Source: Paenibacillus lutimineralis
GTDB lineage: Bacteria > Bacillota > Bacilli > Paenibacillales > Paenibacillaceae
NCBI RefSeq assembly: GCF_003991425.1
Contig: NZ_CP034346.1
Coordinates: 4,563,501 to 4,627,500 of the forward strand
Length of the DNA stretch: 64,000 nucleotides
Reading direction: 5' to 3'
Positions 17,392 to 25,006 of the stretch are shown piece by piece. Below the pieces are notes generated by a model. It was given only the letters and a program-made list of their open reading frames with translations. It was not told the origin of the DNA and ran no database searches. How positions within the stretch are numbered: position 1 is the first letter of the stretch; each line of letters starts with the position of its first letter. Made by a program: the position numbers and the translations under genes.

Positions 17392-18333
17392 TTAATTTAT
17401 CTTTTCAAATACAGTTCCGCTATCGTTCCTGTTTGCATATAAATCCTTTTCAGTTATCACTAAGCCACTAACTTTAGAGTCATTTATAACAAATTTTATA
17501 AGCACACTCATATCATCTAGATAGAATTGGTTAATACTCTTGGGTTTCATTCTTTTATTTCCGAAAATCCACAAATGATCATCCAATAATTCTACAGAGA
17601 TTTTCAAATCCATCTCCTTATTATGATAGAGACCGGCATACTTCATAAGAAGGGAAGCCTCAAGCACAGGGTCAGGGAAATACCTTAGATCAAATTTCTT
17701 CAACATTTGTTTTTGATACAAATCATATTCCGCTGCAGAATTCTCAATGATTTCAGTTGGGATGGATACTTGTTTAACAATCTCGTTAGCAAGAACGGAA
17801 TACTCAAGAAAAAATGATACGTGAGAGTCTGGCCCTTGTTCTTGTCGATTTAAAAAGTAGGGCTCCTGTTTATATTCATCATGCTTTCGTAATAAATAAT
17901 CGCTTCCCCCACGACTATCAATCATCTTTTCAATAGCAACCTGTGAATCCTCCTGATAAAAATAGATCAGCCTGCAATCTTCTATACTTAACCTATTGCT
18001 CACTCTGTAAATCAAAGATCTAATTAATTCCCTGTCTGCTTCTTTATGGAGTAAATGAACGATAGGACTTTGGAAAAAGGCTGATTCCAGCACCACAATT
18101 TCTTCGTCAGATAATTGATCTAGGAACTTAACCCAACGATCATAAAATGATTCGAGGAACGAGGATATTCCCTCAGATCCAGAAGACTCAATAATGGGAT
18201 GATCCAACGTAGTTTCAAGAAATAATCCACAGGAATATCCATTCCGTTCAAATTGATTTGATAAAAACCGCGCAAAGGTTGATTTACCTGAACCTGGAAT
18301 ACCCTCAATTAATACAAGCTTCTTCTTCACCAA
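17392..18333 (-). CDS. P-loop nucleotide kinase-like protein
   Basis: A 313-residue cytoplasmic P-loop protein. VKKKLVLIEGIPGSGKSTFA carries Walker A (GIPGSGKST); EEIVVLESAFFQSPI is Walker-B-like and CRLIYFYQEDSQVAIEKMID the later core. The N-terminal 200 residues match the thymidylate-kinase-like fold; about 110 residues of unknown beta-rich sequence follow (YFPDPVLEASLLMKYAGLYH). It begins at GTG 18333 with GGAGGG upstream. A shorter relative lies at 46509-47309 (ESVLFQHQIHDINRMYPQIT aligned with ESAFFQSPIVHLL), so two members of the same subfamily occur in one window. Confidence 0.8.
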   Translation of the reverse strand: MVKKKLVLIEGIPGSGKSTFARFLSNQFERNGYSCGLFLETTLDHPIIESSGSEGISSFLESFYDRWVKFLDQLSDEEIVVLESAFFQSPIVHLLHKEADRELIRSLIYRVSNRLSIEDCRLIYFYQEDSQVAIEKMIDSRGGSDYLLRKHDEYKQEPYFLNRQEQGPDSHVSFFLEYSVLANEIVKQVSIPTEIIENSAAEYDLYQKQMLKKFDLRYFPDPVLEASLLMKYAGLYHNKEMDLKISVELLDDHLWIFGNKRMKPKSINQFYLDDMSVLIKFVINDSKVSGLVITEKDLYANRNDSGTVFEKIN

Positions 18334-18357
18334 ATCATCCCTCCATGTTCACCGAAT

Positions 18358-18711
18358 TTATTCTCTATGGGTAAGAATATTAACCAAGTTGTTATATGGA
18401 TCTCGGACATAAAATCTCCGTACACCCCATGGTTCATCTACTGGTCCGTATTCAATATTGAATCCCGCATCTTTCATTCGCACATAGGCCTCATCTATGT
18501 CATCCACCTCGATGGAAAAATCAGGCGTGTCAGTCTCTGAACCTCCTTGGGATGCAAAGCTGATTTGAATGTCCATATGATCCTTTGAGCCATAGGTTGC
18601 TATCCATCCATGGTCCATCAATAGGTCGAGCCCCAAAACGTCTTGATAGAATTTTTTAGCCATTTCTATATCTTTCGTCTGAATATTGGTCACGATTCGT
18701 TTTACCTTCAT
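18358..18711 (-). CDS. VOC/glyoxalase family protein
   Basis: A 117-residue protein with one vicinal-oxygen-chelate module: MKVKRIVTNIQTKDIEMAKK, FYQDVLGLDLLMDHGW, then DFSIEVDDIDEAYVRMKDAG and the C-terminal WGVRRFYVRDPYNNLVNILTH. These are the usual two babb repeats of glyoxalase/bleomycin-resistance/dioxygenase proteins, which dimerise and bind a metal or a small ligand. Short single-module members are often immunity or detoxification proteins. GAAGGGAGACC precedes the ATG. It is 24 bp upstream of the kinase gene. Confidence 0.9.
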   Translation of the reverse strand: MKVKRIVTNIQTKDIEMAKKFYQDVLGLDLLMDHGWIATYGSKDHMDIQISFASQGGSETDTPDFSIEVDDIDEAYVRMKDAGFNIEYGPVDEPWGVRRFYVRDPYNNLVNILTHRE

Positions 18712-18808
18712 TTCACACGGTCTCCCTTCTTCTTCTGCTCTCTACTTATCTTATCTATTTTTTTCTGAATAAACTCGTTTCATTCTTTATGTCATCTGTT
18801 ACCTCATC

Positions 18809-19294
18809 CTATATCGTATCCAGACTCTGATTGGCATCAATTTGCTCGATAGGCTGTACCGTTCCGTACTTTTCCATCCATTCAACTAGGTCATTAAAAT
18901 GGCTTTCAAAACTTTCCCTTGCTTGAAATAGCCTTTTGGTAGATACAAGCTTCCCATCCTCAGAAATATCTATGGAGTAGTTGCTTAAATCCCGGTTAAC
19001 AATCGTCATATATAAGCAGTTTCTATAGGTACCGTGGTGACCACTCCTAATGCCACGAGTGTATGAAATCGAATCTAGGATACTCATCATTTCAGAAATC
19101 TGACTTTTATGATTCATTTGCACCAAGTAAGCTGTCGTTTTTCCTTCTGCAACATAACTAATATATATCTTATCCATATTCTCTTGAGAGATTATTTGTT
19201 GGATCCTTATTGGATAAAAAAAATGGACTGCTTCGAAGATACAGATACTTATGATTATTAAAAATACAAGATACCGTAAGCGCAGTTTCTTCAA
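18809..19294 (-). CDS. Membrane-anchored protein of unknown function
   Basis: About 161 residues: one N-terminal anchor (about 5-25, LRYLVFLIIISICIFEAVHF) followed by a soluble extracytoplasmic domain with KIYISYVAEGKTTAYLV and the C-terminal SFESHFNDLVEWMEKYGTVQ. TTG 19294 is favoured, since AAAGGAGGG lies directly upstream; the longer frame to 19342 would begin before it. No family was recognised. It lies in the minus-strand run between a VOC protein and an HD hydrolase. Confidence 0.6.
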   Translation of the reverse strand: MKKLRLRYLVFLIIISICIFEAVHFFYPIRIQQIISQENMDKIYISYVAEGKTTAYLVQMNHKSQISEMMSILDSISYTRGIRSGHHGTYRNCLYMTIVNRDLSNYSIDISEDGKLVSTKRLFQARESFESHFNDLVEWMEKYGTVQPIEQIDANQSLDTI

Positions 19295-19362
19295 TAAATA
19301 CCCTCCTTTTTGTAGCAGTCTCCGGTCCCCCGTCAAGATCACCTTGCCTTATGCTATTTCGC

Positions 19363-19977
19363 TTAAGCTTCCAAAAGTTCTTCCCGTGCTTTGATTAACC
19401 ATGGGTGTACGAGCTTTAAAGTATTTCGCTGATCCCAAATGTGATTAAGATATATTAATATGGCTTTATCCATCTCAAGTCTATTTACTTCTTCTCTCGT
19501 CTCGATCAAGTAAGGGTGCTCTCCCGGCAAATTCCATGAAATCTTATCTGAAACAAACAAAATCTTATCCGTCATATGAGAATTTGGTTTATGAGTCGTA
19601 TGACTTTCTATGGCGCTTAATATCTCTTCATCATTTATTTCAAAGATATCTTGAGCCATATATCTGGATAGTTTCTGATGAACACTTCTATCGTATTTGT
19701 ACTCCTCTTCAAGTACTTCAATGGATAACCGTTCGGCTACTTCCAGCATTTTAGAGATTGGGATGACATTGCTTATGTCATGTAAGAGTGCCGCATATTC
19801 GACCTTCTGAGAATCAAAACCATACAGTTGAGCTATTCGAATAGCTTCATTAGCAACCTCTAATGTATGATTTAATGTCCTCAGATCATTATTCTGACTA
19901 AAGAAAGCATGAATATCCTTCCTCATATCACCAGAAAGCACGAGATTTCCTGTGTAGCAACTGAAAATATCATTCAT
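19363..19977 (-). CDS. HD-domain phosphohydrolase (YqeK-like)
   Basis: A 204-residue HD hydrolase. The metal-binding residues are in NHTLEVANEAIRIAQLYGFD (first His), AALLHDISN (HD) and IESHTTHKPNSHMTDKILFV SDKIS (later His and Asp). The spacing is like YqeK, the diadenosine tetraphosphate hydrolase group, though the N-terminus is different. It acts in the cytoplasm on a nucleotide. It begins at ATG 19977, with AAAGGAATG close upstream. It stands alone among minus-strand single genes. Confidence 0.8.
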   Translation of the reverse strand: MNDIFSCYTGNLVLSGDMRKDIHAFFSQNNDLRTLNHTLEVANEAIRIAQLYGFDSQKVEYAALLHDISNVIPISKMLEVAERLSIEVLEEEYKYDRSVHQKLSRYMAQDIFEINDEEILSAIESHTTHKPNSHMTDKILFVSDKISWNLPGEHPYLIETREEVNRLEMDKAILIYLNHIWDQRNTLKLVHPWLIKAREELLEA

Positions 19978-20200
19978 GGTTTTATCATTCCTTTTATTTT
20001 CAAATGAATAGAATTAGGCAAAAGACGGGCATATTAGATTCTGGTAGGAAGCAAAGTCAATTCGCAAATATCAGTAGTATAATTAACTAGACCTATATAA
20101 AATCCTTAAAGAAGTAAAAAGAAATCTACTTTTCTTTGATAGTTAGATGATATTGTTAATGTATAATTAATTTCTACATATCGAAAAGAGGCCTTCATAC

Positions 20201-20551
20201 ATGATCACTGAAACAAAAAAACGGCAGCTGAATAGCGGTCCTAAAATCCGTAAAGAAAAAGATATTGTTTCAAAAATGATCCGTCTATATTGCATGAAAA
20301 AACATCATCAGAAAGAGCTTTGTGAGGAATGTCAGGACTTAAATCATTATGCTATGAAAAGACTATCCCTCTGCCAATTTGGTGAAGATAAATCAGCTTG
20401 TGCAAAGTGCCCTGTCCATTGTTACAAACCAGATTACCGCCAAAGAATTAAGGAAGTTATGCGTTTCTCAGGTCCGTGGATGTTACTGTACCATCCAATT
20501 GAGTCTATTAGGCATATACCAATACCAAGTAACTTAAGAAAATACTTTTAG
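20201..20551 (+). CDS. Nitrous-oxide-stimulated promoter family protein (YgbA-like)
   Basis: A 116-residue Cys-rich protein. KIRKEKDIVSKMIRLYCMKK begins the conserved part, then LCEECQDLNHYAMKRLSLCQ and CAKCPVHCYKPDYRQRIKEV follow, with about eight Cys likely to bind a metal or iron-sulfur centre, and the tail MRFSGPWMLLYHP. This matches the YgbA/NosR-stimulated family linked to nitrosative stress in enterobacteria; the exact role is unknown. AAAGAGG lies before the ATG. It converges with, and overlaps by 4 bp, the deaminase gene on the other strand. Confidence 0.9.
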   Translation: MITETKKRQLNSGPKIRKEKDIVSKMIRLYCMKKHHQKELCEECQDLNHYAMKRLSLCQFGEDKSACAKCPVHCYKPDYRQRIKEVMRFSGPWMLLYHPIESIRHIPIPSNLRKYF

Positions 20552-21543
20552 TTAGCGAAGGCATCTTCCCTTATTTCATTTAATTCTTCTGCGCTAAACA
20601 ATCCTGCATGGTACAGATTAAAAAATTCCTGAGATACACTTTGGTCAAAAATAAGCATATCATCCGAATTCACCGTAACCCTAACGCCATGGTCGTACAA
20701 TATTCTTATGGGATGTGTTTGATAGTTCTCTACTCTCGAAAGCAGGATATTGCTTGTTGGGCAAATGTTCAATTGTATCTGCTGATCTGACAACCACTTC
20801 ATCACTTGAGGGGAACTCGCTGCGGCGATTCCATGCTGGATTTGGTCCAGTTCCAATACTTCAGCTGCTTGTCTAACGAGTTCAGCCGTTCCGAATTCAC
20901 CGACATGTGCCTTAAGAATCAATCCTTTATCTTTCGCCTTTCGAAAAACCTTCTTAAATGCGGGAACAGCAAATTCATCACCGAATATGTCCATGGATTT
21001 GAAATAATTCAACTCTAGAAACTGGTCTAACTTTTCAGAGGTTTCATCAATCGGTGTATATGTTAGAAATGCGATTTCCGGGATAAAAATGACCTCTGGT
21101 GCAACCCTCTGATGGATGTCTTGTATTGCATATACCAATTTTTCAGCGGAATTATCAAACAAAGCTTCTTCACCAATAGTTACACTCATATGAAGTAAGT
21201 GGACCCCATCCATCTTCGCCTGTTCAAAGGCAGCTTCTATACGCTTTTCATAACCAGGCCGACCAGGCAGCAAACGTTTAAGGTTTATGGCGTTCCACTG
21301 ATTCATTTCATGAAGATCTCTAAACTTTGGGCAATCGGGTATCTTTGTACCACACCATTTTTCTATATACCTCTTGTTCCCGCCCCTGGTGCTATGATTG
21401 TGTAAATCTGCCTTGGGTACTTTTCTCATTTCAGCCAAGTTATTTTGCTGTAAAGCAGCTATAAACCGATCTTTCAAGAGTTGCTCGCCCCCTAAATTCC
21501 TCTTGGATTCCAAAATGGCCCAGCCCCTCTTTCTCATCAACAC
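20548..21543 (-). CDS. Adenosine deaminase family protein
   Basis: A 331-residue TIM-barrel deaminase. VPKADLHNHSTRG (metal-binding HxH), LKAHVGEFG (His), IQHGIAA (His), LNICPTSNILLSRV and VRVTVNSDDMLIFD (catalytic Asp) are the signature blocks of adenosine or aminodeoxyfutalosine deaminases. The region after the first His pair (KRYIEKWCGTKIPDCPKFRD) differs from classic adenosine deaminase, so the substrate may be another purine nucleoside. The GTG at 21543 has AAGGAG upstream; a later start is possible. It is a single gene among cassette-like neighbours. Confidence 0.88.
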   Translation of the reverse strand: MLMRKRGWAILESKRNLGGEQLLKDRFIAALQQNNLAEMRKVPKADLHNHSTRGGNKRYIEKWCGTKIPDCPKFRDLHEMNQWNAINLKRLLPGRPGYEKRIEAAFEQAKMDGVHLLHMSVTIGEEALFDNSAEKLVYAIQDIHQRVAPEVIFIPEIAFLTYTPIDETSEKLDQFLELNYFKSMDIFGDEFAVPAFKKVFRKAKDKGLILKAHVGEFGTAELVRQAAEVLELDQIQHGIAAASSPQVMKWLSDQQIQLNICPTSNILLSRVENYQTHPIRILYDHGVRVTVNSDDMLIFDQSVSQEFFNLYHAGLFSAEELNEIREDAFAN

Positions 21544-21624
21544 TTAAATCTCCTTCTAATCTCAGAACCCGACGGATATTTCAATCCCTTATCCACCTTT
21601 GGAGTAGTTTAAATACATACCTAA

Positions 21625-22053
21625 TTATTTTAGATCCTTCTTGAAGTAATAATGATTACTTCCAAGTGGAGCATTCTCTATCATCGCAATTTCCTTATAT
21701 CCATATTTCTTATAAAAGGCAGGAGCCTGAAAGCTAAACGTGTTCAACTTAATAAATGCACATTTTCTTGACTTTGCTATTTCTTCTGCTTCATCTAAGA
21801 GTCTTTTTCCAAGCCCTTGTTTACGATTCTTCTCTTCAACCCATAGAATATCAATCTCCATCCAATTCCAGCATACTGCGCTGTTAAGACCTGCGATTAT
21901 GTCTCCATTATCATTCTTCAAGCACAGATTGACTTCTTCATAGATACCATTTGGTACATGTATGGCGTTATATTCAATAAGCTTATTTCTTACATAATTC
22001 GCTTCTTCGTTATTTCCTTTATATACTTGCGGGTTATTAGGCTTATTAGACAT
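21625..22053 (-). CDS. GNAT family N-acetyltransferase
   Basis: A 142-residue GNAT. DILWVEEKNRKQGLGKRLLD has the acetyl-CoA-binding Q/RxxGxGxxL motif, and AEEIAKSRKCAFIKLNTFSF plus QAPAFYKKYGYKEIAMIENA form the C-terminal half with the usual FYxKxGY. The short length and LxLNTFSFQAPxFYxKxGY are typical of a Bacillus/Paenibacillus subfamily of unknown substrate. AGGAGGAGAATCAT provides the ribosome binding site at ATG 22053. It is 22 bp upstream of the SRPBCC gene. Confidence 0.9.
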   Translation of the reverse strand: MSNKPNNPQVYKGNNEEANYVRNKLIEYNAIHVPNGIYEEVNLCLKNDNGDIIAGLNSAVCWNWMEIDILWVEEKNRKQGLGKRLLDEAEEIAKSRKCAFIKLNTFSFQAPAFYKKYGYKEIAMIENAPLGSNHYYFKKDLK

Positions 22054-22075
22054 ATGATTCTCCTCCTGTTTTTGT

Positions 22076-22477
22076 TTATATTCCTTGCATCAATTTCTCC
22101 AGTACTTCTTCCCATCTTACTTTCATTTCTTCCCGATCCTTAGTACTAGGTAAGTTCTCTTGGTGAAAACTAATTGTGCACTTGCCATTCAATTGTTCTA
22201 TTGTTCTAATTTGTAAAGTTGAAGCTCTCTCCCATTGTTCTTTCTTCCATGTCAATCGAACATTCTGTCTCTCATTTAGCACTCTAATCTCTCCAGAGAT
22301 ACCCTCTCGAGTATAATAATTTGCACCGACGGAAAAATCATATGAAGAAGTCTCTCCTAACCAAACATTAATTCCTCGGGGAGACACAATCATTTCCCAT
22401 GCTTCTTCCAATGTTAGGGGAAGTGTTCTTCTGACTCCAACCTGGTAGCCTACAGATTTAGTCTTACCTACTTCCAT
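22076..22477 (-). CDS. SRPBCC (AHSA1-like) domain protein
   Basis: A 133-residue ligand-binding helix-grip protein. GVRRTLPLTLEEAWEMIVSP and RGINVWLGETSSYDF start the fold; VRLTWKKEQWERASTLQIRT and WEEVLEKLM close it. Such proteins bind hydrophobic small molecules. The ATG at 22477 is preferred, because GGAGGGATTCAAA lies just before it and the longer frame would begin inside that site. The upstream border (22508-22602) is a degraded attC-like site, so this is likely an old cassette gene. Confidence 0.85.
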   Translation of the reverse strand: MEVGKTKSVGYQVGVRRTLPLTLEEAWEMIVSPRGINVWLGETSSYDFSVGANYYTREGISGEIRVLNERQNVRLTWKKEQWERASTLQIRTIEQLNGKCTISFHQENLPSTKDREEMKVRWEEVLEKLMQGI

Positions 22478-22507
22478 TTTGAATCCCTCCAAGAATATTT
22501 TTTTGAA

Positions 22508-22602
22508 TTTTCACGAAAATAACCCAGCCTTTAGATAGCTCTTATCTTAGGCTGGGTCGTTTGTTGTTCAAGCTTCTTCCACGATTATACATCTGGGAGA
22601 AT
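22508..22602. repeat. Degenerate attC-like site
   Basis: The left arm TTTTCACGAAAATAACCCAG, the full inner hairpin (CCCAGCCTTTAGATAGC / CTTATCTTAGGCTGGG), GTTTGTTGTT and CCACGATTATACATCTGGG all match type 1 sites. The right arm with GCGTGAATACGGTGTTA is missing and the DUF4180 stop codon follows immediately. Confidence 0.75.
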
Positions 22603-22603
22603 C

Positions 22604-22969
22604 CTATATCTGGCTTAATTTATCGATGGCCTGTTGTTCATCAGGTAAGAAAAATATGTTCTTTCCGTGATTACTCTCATATATGAAATCCTTAAGGCTT
22701 TTACTCGAATAGATTGTGAAATCACCTACGACAGCGACTTTAGCTTGATAATTGATAAATTTCTGCAGAACTTCCCCTGCAAGACCCGTTTTTAAATCGA
22801 AAAATTTCTCATCAATCGCTGATTTGCTTAGAATAAATCGATCAGCTCCTGTTTGATAACTAATTGTAGCTATAAGATCCAAAGCTGATTGGGTATCATA
22901 AATCAAAATATCATTACTATCTACAATAGCAATTTCAATACCATTTTCGGTTATTTTTCTAATATTCAT
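22604..22969 (-). CDS. DUF4180 domain protein
   Basis: A 121-residue cytoplasmic protein matching DUF4180: LIATISYQTGADRFILSKSA, FFDLKTGLAGEVLQKFINYQ, AKVAVVGDFTIYSSKSLKDF and IYESNHGKNIFFL follow the family order. The biochemical function of the family is unknown; members often sit near regulators. The length is the usual one. The gene ends two bases from the attC-like remnant at 22508-22602, consistent with an old cassette whose 3' site is partly erased. Confidence 0.85.
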   Translation of the reverse strand: MNIRKITENGIEIAIVDSNDILIYDTQSALDLIATISYQTGADRFILSKSAIDEKFFDLKTGLAGEVLQKFINYQAKVAVVGDFTIYSSKSLKDFIYESNHGKNIFFLPDEQQAIDKLSQI

Positions 22970-23088
22970 ATCATTCTCCCTCTCTATTTCAAGAAGCTTG
23001 CTTATTCCAACATCAAGCTCTTACCGCCCGCCACTATAAACAAATGGTAAACATTCTGATAGTTTCTTCCACTTTAAATCCCCCAAGA

Positions 23089-23138
23089 ATAGTTCATATT
23101 CACGACCCTACATCCGACAACCAAGGAGCATTTTTATC
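23089..23138. repeat. Collapsed attC-like remnant
   Basis: ATAGTTCATATTCACGACCC looks like the left arm (GTTCTTGTATTCACGA), and ACATCCGACAACCAAGGAGC like the ACATCTGACAACCAAGGGGC segment of the right half. The central hairpin between them is deleted, leaving a 50 bp scar between the DUF4180 gene and the GNAT gene. Confidence 0.55.
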
Positions 23139-23556
23139 ATTCATATACTAGAACCCAATACTCCTCCCCAGGGTTTCCTTCTTCAACGACTTTCTTCCAT
23201 CCGCTTTTCTCATAGAACATCAATGCTTTATGATTTTCAGATACACACTTTAATCTAACCGGCTTACCCATTTTTTCTATAGCATTCTTAACTAACTGAG
23301 TGCCAACCCCTTTACCATTAAAATCGGGGTGTACAAATAAATTATGAATAAAATTATCAGGTAAATATAAAGATGCGAATCCAAGGATGCGTGAATTTTC
23401 CTCAGCTAATAATACGTACTCTTCAACAGTATCTCTATCGAAATCATCTAAAGCCATCTCTTCTGATTTCGCCCAGTGAAAGCTCTTACGACGTGATTCA
23501 AGATATATTTGTCTTAACTGAGGGTAGTCTGTTTTACTTGCTTCTCTGATAATAAT
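23137..23556 (-). CDS. GNAT acetyltransferase with probable ATT start
   Basis: A 139-residue GNAT when read from ATT at 23556: MIIREASKTDYPQLRQIYLE then SRRKSFHWAKSEEMALDDFD. Only this start gives the normal GNAT N-terminus; the first ATG (23457) would remove 33 conserved residues. AGGGG lies 9 bp before the ATT. The core FIHNLFVHPDFNGKGVGTQL binds acetyl-CoA, and CVSENHKALMFYEKSGWKKV is the C-terminal block. Either ATT serves as a weak start or an ATG was mutated. It ends at the collapsed attC remnant. Confidence 0.7.
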   Translation of the reverse strand: MIIREASKTDYPQLRQIYLESRRKSFHWAKSEEMALDDFDRDTVEEYVLLAEENSRILGFASLYLPDNFIHNLFVHPDFNGKGVGTQLVKNAIEKMGKPVRLKCVSENHKALMFYEKSGWKKVVEEGNPGEEYWVLVYE

Positions 23557-23581
23557 AAGATCAATCCCCTATCTAATTCTT

Positions 23582-24061
23582 TTATTTTTTATAAATATTA
23601 TTGTTATTAATTTGCTGGTAAGTCTTCAGGCTAACTGGGATATGTCCGATCGCAAATAACAAACTACTAAGAAATAATAAAGGGGAATGCAATACGACCG
23701 ACGCACAAATGAAATATAAGATTGGACTAATAGCCAGAGGTACCGGAATTCCAATCATTGGTGAGAACAGCAATTTGTAATCCCTACCCTGCCTAAAATA
23801 TCGTACCCATCCAATATAATATAACAGCAGAAAAATTGACATTCCAATTAGCGATAAAACTTCGTGATATTCTTTATGGTGTATTGATGAAAGGATAGGC
23901 AATATGAATACTCCGAGCCGCCCAATACCTTCAGACATCTTAAAAAACAAACTTTCTTTATCTCCCATATTACCAGGTAAATTACTAGGCGATAATACGA
24001 AAAAAAATAAATTAGGCAATAATACAGCAATTGGGATGATAATACTAATAAAATGAAACAA
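23582..24061 (-). CDS. Multi-pass membrane protein
   Basis: A 159-residue protein with about five hydrophobic segments (for instance FISIIIPIAVLLPNLFFFV, LSLIGMSIFLLLYYIGWV, LLFSPMIGIPVPLAISPILY and LLFLSSLLFAIGHIPV). LFFFVLSPSNLPGNMGDKES and a C-terminal Asn-rich tail are seen. Similar proteins without known function occur in Paenibacillus and Bacillus. It begins at TTG 24061 with AGGGAGG upstream. The region upstream holds an attC-like remnant at 24136. Confidence 0.65.
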   Translation of the reverse strand: MFHFISIIIPIAVLLPNLFFFVLSPSNLPGNMGDKESLFFKMSEGIGRLGVFILPILSSIHHKEYHEVLSLIGMSIFLLLYYIGWVRYFRQGRDYKLLFSPMIGIPVPLAISPILYFICASVVLHSPLLFLSSLLFAIGHIPVSLKTYQQINNNNIYKK

Positions 24062-24135
24062 GTCAATCTTGCCTCCCTTTTATTTATAGATATTTTTGAA
24101 TCCCTTACTTAATTCTTTCTATTTGCCAGCGGTAA

Positions 24136-24262
24136 TGTCACATATCGTTCCCATATTGATGATACGAGCCGGCTTATGATAGCAGTTATCATAGGCCGGC
24201 TCGTATCATCTAAATCATATTCCATTATTATACATCCTGTAACCTAGGGACGATAGTTCATA
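24136..24262. repeat. Degenerate attC-like site with diverged hairpin
   Basis: TGTCACATATCGTTCCCATAT is a left arm with core; GATGATACGAGCCGGC / GCCGGCTCGTATCATC is a long perfect inner stem of different sequence but the same loop pattern (TTATGATAGCAGTTATCATA); TTCCATTATTATACATCC and CCTAGGGACGATAG match the right half. The right core has decayed. The changed but still paired stem shows selection for structure rather than sequence. Confidence 0.7.
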
Positions 24263-24264
24263 TC

Positions 24265-24753
24265 TCACTTATTCAACAAATATTTAATTACTGGATATGA
24301 GATGATATTTCTATCTCTGTACGTTGAGGTGATTACATCATTATGTGTACTTAATATTCCATTCTGCAGAATCACAGTGTTAAATCCTCTTTCAAGAGCT
24401 CCGTTATAGGTAAACAAGACACAATGCTCCGCCGCATTTCCTGCGATGATTAAAAATTCAATGCCTTGATCTCTTAGAAGCTGTTCTAGCTCTGTCTTCC
24501 AAAATGCATTCGTATTCTCTTTAGTTAAAATCAAATCCATTTCCTTTACTTGAATTTCTGGAATTATGCTAAATGCATTTCTACTTGATTCTGTTATCCC
24601 TTCAATATCTTGAATGTGTATGACAACTTGATCCTTTGAACGAAACATCTCTGATACATAATTGATATATTCACAAGCTTTATCTATGACTGGCTTTTCA
24701 ATCCCCTGCAAATGAATGGTTTGCATATCAATGACTAGAAATCCAATTTTCAT
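24265..24753 (-). CDS. Isochorismatase-like cysteine hydrolase
   Basis: A 162-residue alpha/beta hydrolase of the isochorismatase superfamily. The catalytic triad is visible as Asp9 (FLVIDMQ), Lys in ILTKENTNAF and Cys in GNAAEHCVLF; the last segment also carries the family's non-prolyl cis-peptide region. It would hydrolyse an amide such as nicotinamide or a carbamate-like bond. The ATG is at 24753. The 3' end touches the attC-like remnant, as expected for a cassette gene. The upstream interval to 25007 contains no other gene. Confidence 0.88.
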   Translation of the reverse strand: MKIGFLVIDMQTIHLQGIEKPVIDKACEYINYVSEMFRSKDQVVIHIQDIEGITESSRNAFSIIPEIQVKEMDLILTKENTNAFWKTELEQLLRDQGIEFLIIAGNAAEHCVLFTYNGALERGFNTVILQNGILSTHNDVITSTYRDRNIISYPVIKYLLNK

Positions 24754-25006
24754 CGTATTTACTCCTTCATAATGAATTTATTAAGAACTTGCGCCAATTC
24801 AGAACTTCCTTGATCCGCCTCAAGTAGGCCGCATGAATACAGAGTTATAAGCATTGTATCATTGGCTTTTTATATTAGCACTACATGTCATAGAAAAACA
24901 GCAGGCCACATATCTTTAGAATGAATTTTGTCGTTCGTTAGAATCCGTTTTGACCAGCTTGAATAGTCATTTATGCTTCACAAAGCCTCGGAAGGAGTTG
25001 TGCAGG

